From: Vulcanimicrobiota bacterium
Lineage (GTDB): Bacteria > Vulcanimicrobiota > Vulcanimicrobiia > Vulcanimicrobiales > Vulcanimicrobiaceae
Direction: 5' to 3'
DNA: 7,122 nt
Assembly (NCBI GenBank): GCA_019233165.1
Contig: JAFAMS010000362.1
Span: 1 to 7,122, forward strand
Part shown: one piece after another, positions 1 to 6,525 of the stretch
Numbering within the stretch: position 1 is the stretch's first letter
How the letters are laid out: every line of letters begins with the position of its first letter
Translations under genes and position numbers: made by a program
Notes under the pieces: model-generated
The model's database searches: none
Seen by the model: only the letters and a program-made list of their open reading frames with translations
Told to the model about the DNA's origin: nothing

Positions 1-436
1 CAACGAACGGGTTGCGGTCGCCGTCGCCTGTGAGCGGGCTCGTTCCGGTCAAATTGATCTGATCGACGATCAACATCAAATCGCCGGGCGCGAAATGGCG
101 GTTCAAGCCGCCGGCCGCGTTCGTAAGCACGATCGTTTTGGCACCGGCGGCGTGCGCGAGCGCGACCGAGCTCGTCACGGTTCGCGCGTCGAAGCCTTGA
201 TAGAGGTGGTGACGCCCGGCGAAGGCGAGGGTCCGGCGGCCGTGCCAGCGCCCCACGAGCGCCTGGCCGGCATGTCCGATAAGCGCCGCGCGTGGAAATC
301 CGAGCTCGACGTACGGAATGCGCGACACGTTTTCGAGCCGGTCGGAGACGAGCTCGGAGAGGCCGGTACCGAGCACGATCGCGCAGTCGACGTCTCCGCC
401 CGCGCGCGTTCGGATCGCAGCGGCGCCGGGCGTCAG
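1..436 (-). CDS. pnp: Purine nucleoside phosphorylase, trimeric PNP/MTAP family (C-terminus off window)
   Basis: This enzyme catalyses phosphorolysis of purine (deoxy)nucleosides to free base and (deoxy)ribose 1-phosphate, in cytoplasmic salvage. About 145 N-terminal codons of the usual ~270 are visible. Counting from a CTG at 436 as residue 1, I see the phosphate-binding loop VLGTGLSEL at 21-29 (Thr where many homologues have Ser), GHAG at 54-57, GRHHLYQG at 74-81 with the phosphate/sugar-site Arg, His and Tyr, TNAAGGLN at 105-112, and GDLMLIVDQINLTG at 118-131. These fit the hypoxanthine/guanine-type trimeric family rather than hexameric DeoD. The base-specificity residues are off the window. 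No ATG, GTG or TTG lies in frame between well inside gpmI and the conserved core, apart from the GTG encoding Val21, which is too late. Candidate starts are CTG at 436, whose CTGA overlaps the gpmI stop, or ATC at 442. Family is confident; the start is not. Confidence 0.9.
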   Translation of the reverse strand, partial: MTPGAAAIRTRAGGDVDCAIVLGTGLSELVSDRLENVSRIPYVELGFPRAALIGHAGQALVGRWHGRRTLAFAGRHHLYQGFDARTVTSSVALAHAAGAKTIVLTNAAGGLNRHFAPGDLMLIVDQINLTGTSPLTGDGDRNPFV

Positions 437-1983
437 GTCGATCGGCTTGCCTCCTCCGCCAGAAGATCGTTTCCGGTCATCTCGACCGGAACGGGAAGCC
501 GCAGCAGCGGAAGCAGGGTCGGCGCGATGTCGCCGAGCTTCCCTCCGGCCGCGAGGCTTCCGAGCGAGTTGCGCGCGACGAGAACGAAGGGGACCGGATT
601 CGTCGTGTGCGCGGTGAGCGGATTGCCTTCTGGATCGATCTTATCTTCGGCGTTGCCGTGATCGGCGGTGATCGCAAGGATCCCGTCGCGCCCCAAGACC
701 GCTTGCTCTAGCCGGCCGAGCGCGACGTCGAGCGTCTCCACCGCCGAAATCGTCGCGTCCCACACGCCGGTGTGGCCGACCATGTCGGCGTTTGCATAAT
801 TCATGACGATGACGTCGTGGTGATGGTGCGCCAAATCCTCGGTCGCCGCGGTCGTGATCTCGCCGGCGCGCATCTCCGGAGCGAGGTCGTAGGTCGCGAC
901 CGTCCGGTTGGACGGGATCAGGATCCGCTCTTCGCCCGGAAACACGTCCTCCCGCCCGCCGTTGAAGAAGTAGGTCACGTGCGCGTACTTCTCGGTTTCC
1001 GCTAGTCGGAGCTGACGCAGTCCTGCTTCGGCGACGATCTCTCCGAAGGTCCTATGCTGCGGGCGCGGTCCGAAGAGAACCGGATTCGGAAAGTTTTCTT
1101 CGTACTTCGTCATCGTGGCGAAGACCAAATTCTCGTATCGCTCCACGGCAACGTGTGAGAACGACGGATCGCTGAACGCCAGCGTGAGCTGCCGCGCGCG
1201 ATCGGGCCTGAAATTGAAGAAGATCGCGGCATCGCCGCTTTGGATTGGACGCGGCGCACCGATCAGGGTCGGTTGGACGAACTCGTCGTTCTCATCGCGC
1301 TCGTAACCGCGCTCGACCGCTTCGCGCGCCGACGCTGCGGAATACGCTGCCTTCGCGCGGGCCAGTGCATCGTACGCGCGCTCGGTCCGGTCCCAGCGCT
1401 TGTCGCGATCCATCGCGTAGTAGCGCCCCGAGACGGTCGCGACGGCGTCGGGGCGGCCGGCGAGCTCGAGCTTCCTGTGCAGGCGGTCGACGAACGCGAG
1501 CGCGGAACGCGGCGGCGTGTCGCGGCCGTCGAGAAACGCGTGAATCGCGAATTCGACCTTCGCGGCGTCGGCTGCATCGATCAGCGCTTCGAGGTGCAGC
1601 ATCGAACTGTGCACGCAGCCGTCCGAGAGGAGCCCGAGGAGATGGAGCCTCCCCCCGGAGCTGCGTGCGTGCGCGAGCGCCTCTTGCAGGACGCGATTCT
1701 TCGCGAACGAGCCGTCGGCGATCTCGGCGTCGATCACCACGACGCCTTGCGGCACGACGCGGCCGCTCCCGATGTTGATGTGGCCGACTTCGCTGTTCCC
1801 CATGATCCCGTGGGGAAGACCGACGGCCTCACCGCTCGCCGCCAAGAGCGTGTTCGGATACGTCGCGAGGATGCGCCGCCAGTTCGGAAGATCGGCCGTT
1901 GCGATCGCGTTCCCGTGCGTCTCGGTTCGCGTCCCCCAGCCGTCCAAAATCGCGATGACGAGGGGTCGAGGGCGGTCGGTCAT
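433..1983 (-). CDS. gpmI: 2,3-bisphosphoglycerate-independent phosphoglycerate mutase
   Basis: This enzyme interconverts 3-phosphoglycerate and 2-phosphoglycerate without a bisphosphate cofactor, using two metal ions (usually Mn) and a phosphoserine intermediate. At 516 residues it has the normal length for the alkaline-phosphatase-superfamily enzyme. ILDGWG at 12-17 supplies metal ligand Asp14. GNSEVGH at 62-68 carries the nucleophile Ser64. The inserted phosphotransferase domain holds DGCVH (121-125), LDGRDTPP (151-158), GRYYAMDRDKRW (186-197) and FRPDRARQ (258-265). NYANADMVGHTG (395-406) gives Asp400 and His404. TADHGN (439-444) gives Asp441 and His442, and His459 completes the metal site. 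All expected ligands are present. The ATG overlaps the tpiA stop as ATGA, and GAGAAGGG lies about 13 bases upstream. A run of four histidines (386-389) just before the metal motif is slightly unusual. It is the last glycolytic gene visible; no enolase follows before the edge. Confidence 0.97.
   Translation of the reverse strand: MTDRPRPLVIAILDGWGTRTETHGNAIATADLPNWRRILATYPNTLLAASGEAVGLPHGIMGNSEVGHINIGSGRVVPQGVVVIDAEIADGSFAKNRVLQEALAHARSSGGRLHLLGLLSDGCVHSSMLHLEALIDAADAAKVEFAIHAFLDGRDTPPRSALAFVDRLHRKLELAGRPDAVATVSGRYYAMDRDKRWDRTERAYDALARAKAAYSAASAREAVERGYERDENDEFVQPTLIGAPRPIQSGDAAIFFNFRPDRARQLTLAFSDPSFSHVAVERYENLVFATMTKYEENFPNPVLFGPRPQHRTFGEIVAEAGLRQLRLAETEKYAHVTYFFNGGREDVFPGEERILIPSNRTVATYDLAPEMRAGEITTAATEDLAHHHHDVIVMNYANADMVGHTGVWDATISAVETLDVALGRLEQAVLGRDGILAITADHGNAEDKIDPEGNPLTAHTTNPVPFVLVARNSLGSLAAGGKLGDIAPTLLPLLRLPVPVEMTGNDLLAEEASRST
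450..457 (-). promoter_or_regulatory. Strong Shine-Dalgarno for pnp inside the gpmI 3' end
   Basis: On the minus strand, GGAGGAGG sits at 457-450, within the last codons of gpmI. It is 13 bases before CTG (436) and 7 bases before ATC (442). It supports translation of pnp from this junction even though no standard start codon is in frame there. The run also encodes Glu-Glu of GpmI, so some of it could be coincidental. Confidence 0.55.
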
Positions 1984-2744
1984 CGGCTTTGAACGGCCCT
2001 TCTCGCATTGATCGCGATCTCTGCGAATGAAGCGGCCTCGAGACTCGCCCCGCCGACTAACGCTCCGTCGATGTTCTCTTGCGCGATTAGCGCGCGCGCG
2101 TTCGCCGGCTTCACGCTTCCGCCGTACAGGATCGGAACGTCGTGGAGCGCCTCCCGACAGCCGCGCATCGTGCCCATGACGTCGTTCGCGCTCGCCGGGT
2201 CTTCGGTGAGTCCACTGCCGATCGCCCAAATCGGTTCGTACGCAAGGATGCAGCGCGCGATCTGCTCGCCCGCGACGCCGTCGAACGCGGCGAGCGTTTG
2301 GGCGACGACGCGTTCCTTCGCCTGGCCGGCTTTGTGCTCGGCCAACGTCTCGCCGACGGCGACGATCGGGATCAAATCGTGCTCGAGCGCCGTCTTCACT
2401 TCGCGGTTGACGATCTCGTCGGTCTCCGCGTTGTACGAGCGCCGCTCGGAGTGCCCGAGCAGAACGTAGGTGCAGCCGACCTCCACGAGCATCGGCGCCG
2501 AGACGGCTCCCGTGTACGGGCCGCTCGTCGCCCAGTGCATCGTCTGCGCGCCGAGCGCGATCTTCGATTGGTCGCCGAGCAGTTCGGAAACCGCTTCGAG
2601 CGCCGTGAACGGCGGGCAGATCGCGACGCGAACCTCGGGCACAAAACAATCGTCGCGCGCGAGCAGTGCGAGAACGAAGTCACGCGCCTCGGCGATCGTC
2701 TTGTGCATTTTCCAATTCCCGACGATCAGGGTTTGACGCGACAT
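1980..2744 (-). CDS. tpiA: Triosephosphate isomerase
   Basis: This enzyme interconverts dihydroxyacetone phosphate and glyceraldehyde 3-phosphate, acting as a cytoplasmic dimer with a TIM-barrel fold. At 254 residues it has the standard length. The N-terminal GNWKMHK (9-15) supplies active-site Asn10 and Lys12. GHSERR at 97-102 contains the electrophilic His98. [10 protein letters not shown] at 169-178 has catalytic Glu170 and opens into flexible loop 6, where Leu replaces the Lys often found (IGSGLT). YGGSVKPAN (207-215) and [10 protein letters not shown] (226-235) form the phosphate-gripping loops. The ATG directly abuts the pgk stop (TGA then ATG, no spacer) and has no convincing Shine-Dalgarno, so translation is probably coupled to pgk. 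The 3' end overlaps gpmI by 4 bases. Confidence 0.97.
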   Translation of the reverse strand: MSRQTLIVGNWKMHKTIAEARDFVLALLARDDCFVPEVRVAICPPFTALEAVSELLGDQSKIALGAQTMHWATSGPYTGAVSAPMLVEVGCTYVLLGHSERRSYNAETDEIVNREVKTALEHDLIPIVAVGETLAEHKAGQAKERVVAQTLAAFDGVAGEQIARCILAYEPIWAIGSGLTEDPASANDVMGTMRGCREALHDVPILYGGSVKPANARALIAQENIDGALVGGASLEAASFAEIAINARRAVQSR

Positions 2745-3953
2745 TCAGCTGGTCTGCGCCGCGCTCGCCGCCGCTTCCAAGGCCGCGACGCCCGGAAGCG
2801 TCTTGCCTTCCAAGAACTCAAGGGTCGCACCGCCGCCGGTGCTCACGTGCGTCACGGCGCCCGCGAAGCCGAGCATGTGCGCGGCGGCGGCGGCGTCGCC
2901 TCCGCCGACGACGGTCGTCGCCCCCATTCGCGTCGCCTCGGCGAGCGCTTCGCCGACGATGCGCGTTCCGTCGCGATACGCGGCGCGCTCGTAGACGCCC
3001 ATCGGTCCGTTGAAGACGACGGTTCGTGCTTTGCGGATCGCGTCGGCATAGACCCCGGCGGTCGCTTCGCCGATGTCGAGGATCATCCGGTCGCCGAGCG
3101 GTTCGACGAGCAGTGCCTCCGCGGCGTGCGACTCGTCTTCGAGCGCCTTCGACACGACCGCATCCCCCGGGAGCAGCATCGCGACGCCTCGAGCGGCCGC
3201 GAGCTCCAGGATCTCCTTGGCCGGCCCCAAGTCGGCGTCGCGCAGCGACTTCCCGACGTCGACGCCGTTTGCGGCCAGGAATGTGTTCCCCATCCCGCCG
3301 CCAATGCAGAAGGTGTCGACCTTCGTCATCAGGTGCTTGAAGACGCCGATCTTGTCGACGATCTTGGCGCCGCCGATCGCGCAGACATACGCGTGCTGCG
3401 GGTGGTCGGTGAGCGCCGAAAGCGCTGCGAGCTCGGCTTCCATCAGCAGACCGGCTGCGGCGGGGAGCACGTGTGCGACGCCTTCGGTGGACGCGTGGGC
3501 GCGATGCGCCGTACCGAAGGCGTCGTTGACGTAACGCTCGGCATTGGCGGCGAGTTCCTTTGCGAAGCCCGGGTCGTTCTTTTCTTCTTCGGGGTGAAAG
3601 CGCACGTTTTCGAGCAGCAAGATCTCGCCGTCGGCGAGCCCTTCGGCGGCTGCCCGCACCTTCGCGCCGACGCACTCGTCGACGAAGCGCACCGGCGTCC
3701 CGAGCAGCGCGGCCAAGCGTTCTCCGACCGGCCGTAGCGAAAGCTTCGGGTCGCGCTTTCCGTCCGGGCGCCCGAGATGCGAGCAAACGACCGTCCGAGC
3801 GCCGGCATCGCGAAGCGCGCGGAGCGTCCCGAGCGCCGCAACGAGTCGCGTTTCGTCGGCGACGTTCCCGTCCCGCAGCGGCACGTTCAGGTCCTCGCGG
3901 ACCAGCACGCGTTTCCCGCGATAATCGAAATCGCGGAGCGTTAGAAAGCGCAC
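2745..3953 (-). CDS. pgk: Phosphoglycerate kinase
   Basis: This monomeric cytoplasmic enzyme makes ATP and 3-phosphoglycerate from 1,3-bisphosphoglycerate and ADP. At 402 residues it has the usual two-domain length. The N-domain shows [11 protein letters not shown] (16-26; Glu20 precedes the conserved Asp where many homologues have Val), CSHLGRPDG (57-65), [14 protein letters not shown] (114-127) and [15 protein letters not shown] (142-156), which form the basic patch and substrate-contact segments. The C-domain shows GGAKIVDKI (194-202), GGGMGNTFL (218-226), [10 protein letters not shown] (313-322), [10 protein letters not shown] (348-357; Ala where Ser/Thr is common after GGGD) and [17 protein letters not shown] (368-384), which line the nucleotide site. 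The start is GTG, one base after the gap stop (TGA-C-GTG). No good ribosome site is visible, so coupling to gap is likely. The end abuts tpiA. Confidence 0.97.
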   Translation of the reverse strand: MRFLTLRDFDYRGKRVLVREDLNVPLRDGNVADETRLVAALGTLRALRDAGARTVVCSHLGRPDGKRDPKLSLRPVGERLAALLGTPVRFVDECVGAKVRAAAEGLADGEILLLENVRFHPEEEKNDPGFAKELAANAERYVNDAFGTAHRAHASTEGVAHVLPAAAGLLMEAELAALSALTDHPQHAYVCAIGGAKIVDKIGVFKHLMTKVDTFCIGGGMGNTFLAANGVDVGKSLRDADLGPAKEILELAAARGVAMLLPGDAVVSKALEDESHAAEALLVEPLGDRMILDIGEATAGVYADAIRKARTVVFNGPMGVYERAAYRDGTRIVGEALAEATRMGATTVVGGGDAAAAAHMLGFAGAVTHVSTGGGATLEFLEGKTLPGVAALEAAASAAQTS

Positions 3954-3954
3954 G

Positions 3955-4974
3955 TCACACGCGCGCAGGCATCTTGCTGAGGACCATGTGCGTCACGTCG
4001 GCTAAACGGCACGAATACCCCCACTCGTTGTCGTACCAAGCACCGATTTGGATCAGGTCGCCGTTTGCATTCGTGAGGCCGGCATCGACGATCGAACTGA
4101 ACTGCGAACCCTTGAAGTCGCTGGAGACCAGCTCTTCCTCGCTGTACTGCACGATCCCGGTGAGCGGTCCGCTTTCGGTCGCGCGCTTGAGCAGTGCGTT
4201 CAGTTCGTCCTTCGTCGTCGGCTTTTTCGTTTGAGCGACGAGGTACACCATCGAAACGGTCGCCGTCGGAACGCGAAGCGCGAACCCGTCGAAGGTCCCT
4301 TTCACCTCGGGAATCGTGAGGTAGAGCGCCTTGGCGGCGCCGGTCGACGTCGGGATGATGTTGGTCGCCGCGTTGCGAGCGCGCCGCCAGTCCTTGTGGG
4401 GGGCGTCCAAAATGTTCTGATCGTTCGTGTACGAGTGAATCGTCGTCATGAAACCGCGCACCCAACCCAGCTGCTCGACGATCGGCTTGACGGCGGTAGC
4501 CAAACAGTTGGTCGTGCACGATGCGTTCGAGATGACATGATGCTTCTCGGGATCGTAGCTGCCGGCGTTCACGCCGAGGACGAGCGTGATGTCTTCGCCC
4601 TTTGCGGGCGCCGAGATGATGACTTTTTTCGCGCCGCCCCCGTCGATGTGCAGTCGCGCCTTCGAGGCGTCGGTGAAGAGCCCGGTCGACTCGATCACGA
4701 GGTCGGCACCGAGGTCTTTCCACGGAAGCTTTGCGGGATCGCGCTCTGCCAGGACCTTGATCTTCTGTCGTCCTCCCAGAGAAAGCTCGGTGCCCTCGGC
4801 GCGCACCTCTCCCTGGAAGGTTCCGTAATTGGAGTCGTACTTGAACAAATGCGCCAGCTCGGCGGCGCTGGTGAGATCGTTTACGGCCGCGATCTTCACG
4901 TCCGGATAGCGCTCCAGCAGCGCCTTGGTGAAGTTACGGCCGATCCGGCCGAATCCGTTGATACCGATTCGCAT
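3955..4974 (-). CDS. gap: Glyceraldehyde-3-phosphate dehydrogenase, type I
   Basis: This tetrameric cytoplasmic enzyme oxidises glyceraldehyde 3-phosphate to 1,3-bisphosphoglycerate, reducing NAD(P). From the ATG at 4974 it is 339 residues. The Rossmann motif GINGFGRIGR spans 4-13. VNDLT (31-35) places Asp33 after the second strand, which normally selects NAD over NADP. SNASCTTNC (149-157) carries catalytic Cys153, and TIHSYTNDQ (178-186) carries His180. PTSTGAAKA (208-216), RVPTATVS (234-241) and WYDNEWGYSCR (313-323) complete the active site. DAPHKDW has Ala-Pro where NAD enzymes often have Leu-Pro, so cofactor choice is inferred, not proven. A second ATG three codons upstream (4983) is in frame. 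I prefer 4974 because it gives the family-typical N-terminus and sits 11 bases after AGGAG, whereas 4983 is only 2 bases away. It is separated from whiA by the only non-coding gap in the window. Confidence 0.97.
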   Translation of the reverse strand: MRIGINGFGRIGRNFTKALLERYPDVKIAAVNDLTSAAELAHLFKYDSNYGTFQGEVRAEGTELSLGGRQKIKVLAERDPAKLPWKDLGADLVIESTGLFTDASKARLHIDGGGAKKVIISAPAKGEDITLVLGVNAGSYDPEKHHVISNASCTTNCLATAVKPIVEQLGWVRGFMTTIHSYTNDQNILDAPHKDWRRARNAATNIIPTSTGAAKALYLTIPEVKGTFDGFALRVPTATVSMVYLVAQTKKPTTKDELNALLKRATESGPLTGIVQYSEEELVSSDFKGSQFSSIVDAGLTNANGDLIQIGAWYDNEWGYSCRLADVTHMVLSKMPARV

Positions 4975-5019
4975 TCGAAGCATGACTCCTGCGTAGCGTC
5001 AGTTGATTGGACCCCTTCT
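4975..5019 (-). other. whiA-gap spacer, the only intergenic gap
   Basis: This is about 36-45 bases between the whiA stop and the gap start, depending on which gap ATG is used. It contains the gap Shine-Dalgarno. I see no inverted repeat with a T-run, so no intrinsic terminator, and no convincing -35/-10 pair. An operator here cannot be excluded but nothing supports one directly. Confidence 0.6.
4986..4990 (-). promoter_or_regulatory. Shine-Dalgarno for gap
   Basis: AGGAG on the minus strand lies in the short whiA-gap spacer. It is 2 bases before the ATG at 4983 and 11 bases before the in-frame ATG at 4974, so it favours the latter. It is a clear independent ribosome site, unlike the start regions of pgk and tpiA. 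Confidence 0.65.
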
Positions 5020-5886
5020 TCATACCCGAACGGCGCCCTCGCGCAAGCGTCGCGCCAGCCGCATGACGATCGCGAGGCGGCCGTTGACGGTCGCTTTGGG
5101 AACCGGCGGACGGCAACGCCGTCCGAGCTCCGCGAGCGATTCGTCCGGATGCTGCATCCGCAAGTGCGCGATCTCCCGGACGGCCGGCGTCAAGTTGCGC
5201 AGCCCGTAGGCGTCGGCGACGAACGCGATCGCCTCGCGCTGCGCCGCGGCGGCGCTCGTGACGCGATCGAGATTCGCCGCTTCGGTGTTGACCAGCCGCC
5301 GAATGCGGTTCTTCGTCTCTTTCATCGCTCGCACGTCTTCGAGCTGCAGCACCGCACCGTACGCGCCGATCTGGGTGAGCACGGCGACGATCTGGTCGAG
5401 ATCTTTGTAGTAGAGGACCTGCCGCTGCTTGCGCAGGGTGCGCTTCGGCGCGATCCCGAGCTGCGTCAGCGCGCGCACGAGACGGTCCGGAGCGCACCCC
5501 GAAGGGAGGACGAACTCCAGATGATAACCGTGCGCCGGCGTCGCGAGCGAACCGCACGCCAAGAACGCTCCGCGGACCTCGAGCCGTCGCTCGCGGTGGC
5601 TTGCGGCCGACCGCGAAGAGACGGTCGGCGACTCGAGCGCGATCTCGTACGTCGGCGTCTTGTATAAGCGCTTCCCCTCGATTTTGCGAATCGACGGAGC
5701 GCCGGCGGCGAGAACGCGGACGAGGCGTGCGACCGCCGGGCGCTGCGTTCGAAACACTCCGCCGCGCGCGCCGTAGCGGGCAAGCGCGTCGCGCAGTGCC
5801 GTCTTCGTGCCGGCGGTGGCAGGGATCTCGCGGGCAAGAGCGTCTTTGACGTCGGCGGAGAGCGAGACGCGTCGCGCTACAGCCAC
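5020..5886 (-). CDS. whiA: WhiA-family regulator (LAGLIDADG-like plus helix-turn-helix), short and divergent
   Basis: WhiA proteins are DNA-binding factors with a degenerate homing-endonuclease-like domain and a C-terminal HTH. They are required for sporulation septation in Streptomyces and affect division in Bacillus. Here 288 residues are read from GTG 5886, somewhat under the usual 310-330. Recognisable segments are SLSADVKDAL (8-17), the hallmark RGAFLACGS (105-113) followed by GYHLEF (120-125), RKQRQVLYYKDLDQI (152-166), IGAYGAVLQLED (173-184), KNRIRRLVNTEAAN (192-205), HPDESLAELG (247-256) and KATVNGRL (264-271) in the HTH. The N-terminal part is compressed and lacks the cysteines often seen there. 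In the signature where homologues tend to read RNRxNRxxNCxxAN, Arg/Ile/Thr substitutions occur. The start overlaps rqcP by 10 bases. The usual partners rapZ and yvcK are absent. An upstream TTG at 5973 is unlikely because it would bury about 97 bases in rqcP. Confidence 0.9.
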   Translation of the reverse strand: MAVARRVSLSADVKDALAREIPATAGTKTALRDALARYGARGGVFRTQRPAVARLVRVLAAGAPSIRKIEGKRLYKTPTYEIALESPTVSSRSAASHRERRLEVRGAFLACGSLATPAHGYHLEFVLPSGCAPDRLVRALTQLGIAPKRTLRKQRQVLYYKDLDQIVAVLTQIGAYGAVLQLEDVRAMKETKNRIRRLVNTEAANLDRVTSAAAAQREAIAFVADAYGLRNLTPAVREIAHLRMQHPDESLAELGRRCRPPVPKATVNGRLAIVMRLARRLREGAVRV

Positions 5887-6152
5887 TCGACCGGATCTTC
5901 TTTTCGCTCGTCGAGTATTTCGTAGAGCTCCGAGGCCACGGTTCGCGGCAGCACGCGCTCGGGGACGCCGCAAACCCGCACGGTCAAGGTCTTGCGCAGA
6001 TAGTGAATCTCGAGCACGTCGCCGACCTTCACGTCGTACCCCGGCTTGAGTGCGCGGCCGTCTTTGAAGACACGTCCGGCGACGAGCGCGTCCTTGGCTT
6101 CGGTACGGCGCTTGGCGAGCCGTGCGACTTTGAGGAACTTATCGAGGCGCAA
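5877..6152 (-). CDS. rqcP: S4-domain RNA-binding protein RqcP (YabO-like)
   Basis: RqcP binds stalled 50S subunits carrying peptidyl-tRNA and works with RqcH to add C-terminal alanine tails that mark nascent chains for degradation. The 91-residue length matches Bacillus YabO/RqcP rather than the longer proteobacterial Hsp15. The S4 fold is clear: [18 protein letters not shown] at 2-19, [14 protein letters not shown] at 25-38, and VKVGDVLEI at 41-49. A short acidic and helical tail ([14 protein letters not shown], 73-86) resembles the YabO end. The start is TTG at 6152, giving the family-typical MRLDKFL N-terminus. It overlaps the upstream hotdog gene by 14 bases and has no strong Shine-Dalgarno, so re-initiation is likely. 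Its closeness to mazG repeats the Bacillus yabN-yabO arrangement and supports RqcP over other S4 proteins. Whether rqcH is present cannot be seen here. Confidence 0.88.
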   Translation of the reverse strand: MRLDKFLKVARLAKRRTEAKDALVAGRVFKDGRALKPGYDVKVGDVLEIHYLRKTLTVRVCGVPERVLPRTVASELYEILDERKEDPVEWL

Positions 6153-6525
6153 CGCGGCGCTGGTTTTCTTTCGGCACGACGCACGTGCCGCGCGCGCGAA
6201 CGACGACGATCGGTTCGTCGAGGACGTCGGCAGCCGTCGGCCCGAGGTCGGGCCGCGCCGCGACGATCTTGCGGGCTTCGAAGGTCATTTCGCGCGACGT
6301 CGCGCCGATGCGAACGATCTCACCGCTCGCTTCGATGAAATCGCCGGCGTGGACCGGCGCCTTGAATTCGACGCTTTCGTACCCCGCGAAGAGTCCCTCG
6401 TCGCCGTCGTTTCGGATCAAGAGTTCCGTCGCGACGTCGCCGAAGAGTCCGAGGATCCGCGCGCCGTCGACCAGCCCGCCGCCGTAGTGCGCGTCGTGCG
6501 CGCTCATCCGGACGCGCAGCGTCAC
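6139..6525 (-). CDS. Hotdog-fold protein, 3-aminobutyryl-CoA ammonia-lyase-like
   Basis: This is a 128-residue single-hotdog protein closely resembling Kal, which removes ammonia from L-3-aminobutyryl-CoA to give crotonyl-CoA in lysine fermentation; beta-alanyl-CoA ammonia lyase is related. Seen from GTG 6525: [16 protein letters not shown] at 10-25, [10 protein letters not shown] at 28-37, DGDEGLF at 40-46, [17 protein letters not shown] at 52-68, [10 protein letters not shown] at 77-86, and a C-terminal [12 protein letters not shown] at 113-124. This segment order and length are characteristic of that family and differ from ordinary acyl-CoA thioesterases. The start GTG overlaps the mazG stop as GTGA; a later ATG (6507, residue 7) would cut into the first strand. 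None of the other lysine-fermentation genes (kamA, kamDE, kdd, kce) is in the window, so substrate and pathway are inferred from family only. It could be another CoA-ester lyase or thioesterase. Confidence 0.82.
   Translation of the reverse strand: MTLRVRMSAHDAHYGGGLVDGARILGLFGDVATELLIRNDGDEGLFAGYESVEFKAPVHAGDFIEASGEIVRIGATSREMTFEARKIVAARPDLGPTAADVLDEPIVVVRARGTCVVPKENQRRVAPR

Noticed and set aside
1240..1992. A 250-codon plus-strand open frame opposite gpmI
   Set aside because: Shadow of gpmI; arginine-rich with no domain signature.
433..2649. A 738-residue minus-strand open frame that would make a fused protein ending in GpmI
   Set aside because: The first ~222 codons run out of frame through tpiA, are arginine-rich low-complexity sequence, and GpmI has a clear ATG with an ATGA overlap at 1983.
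2881..2900. GCG-repeat tract as a possible microsatellite or phase-variable site
   Set aside because: It encodes the alanine run after VGGGD in Pgk, a normal part of that motif; alternate-codon repetition is short and expected at this GC.
2142..3737. A 531-codon plus-strand open frame opposite tpiA and pgk
   Set aside because: It lies antisense to two certain enzymes, has the Arg/Asp/Val-rich composition of a GC-rich shadow frame, and shows no recognisable domain.
4975..5019. Possible terminator or promoter between whiA and gap
   Set aside because: No hairpin followed by T residues and no -10/-35 pair with sensible spacing was found; only a ribosome site is clear.
4048..5667. A 539-codon plus-strand open frame opposite gap and whiA
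   Set aside because: It is antisense to confident genes, with no motif and no ribosome site; it is explained by high GC and codon bias.
5887..5973. Longer WhiA from a TTG at 5973
   Set aside because: It would overlap rqcP by about 97 bases and add an arginine-rich tail not typical of WhiA; GTG 5886 gives a sensible N-terminus.
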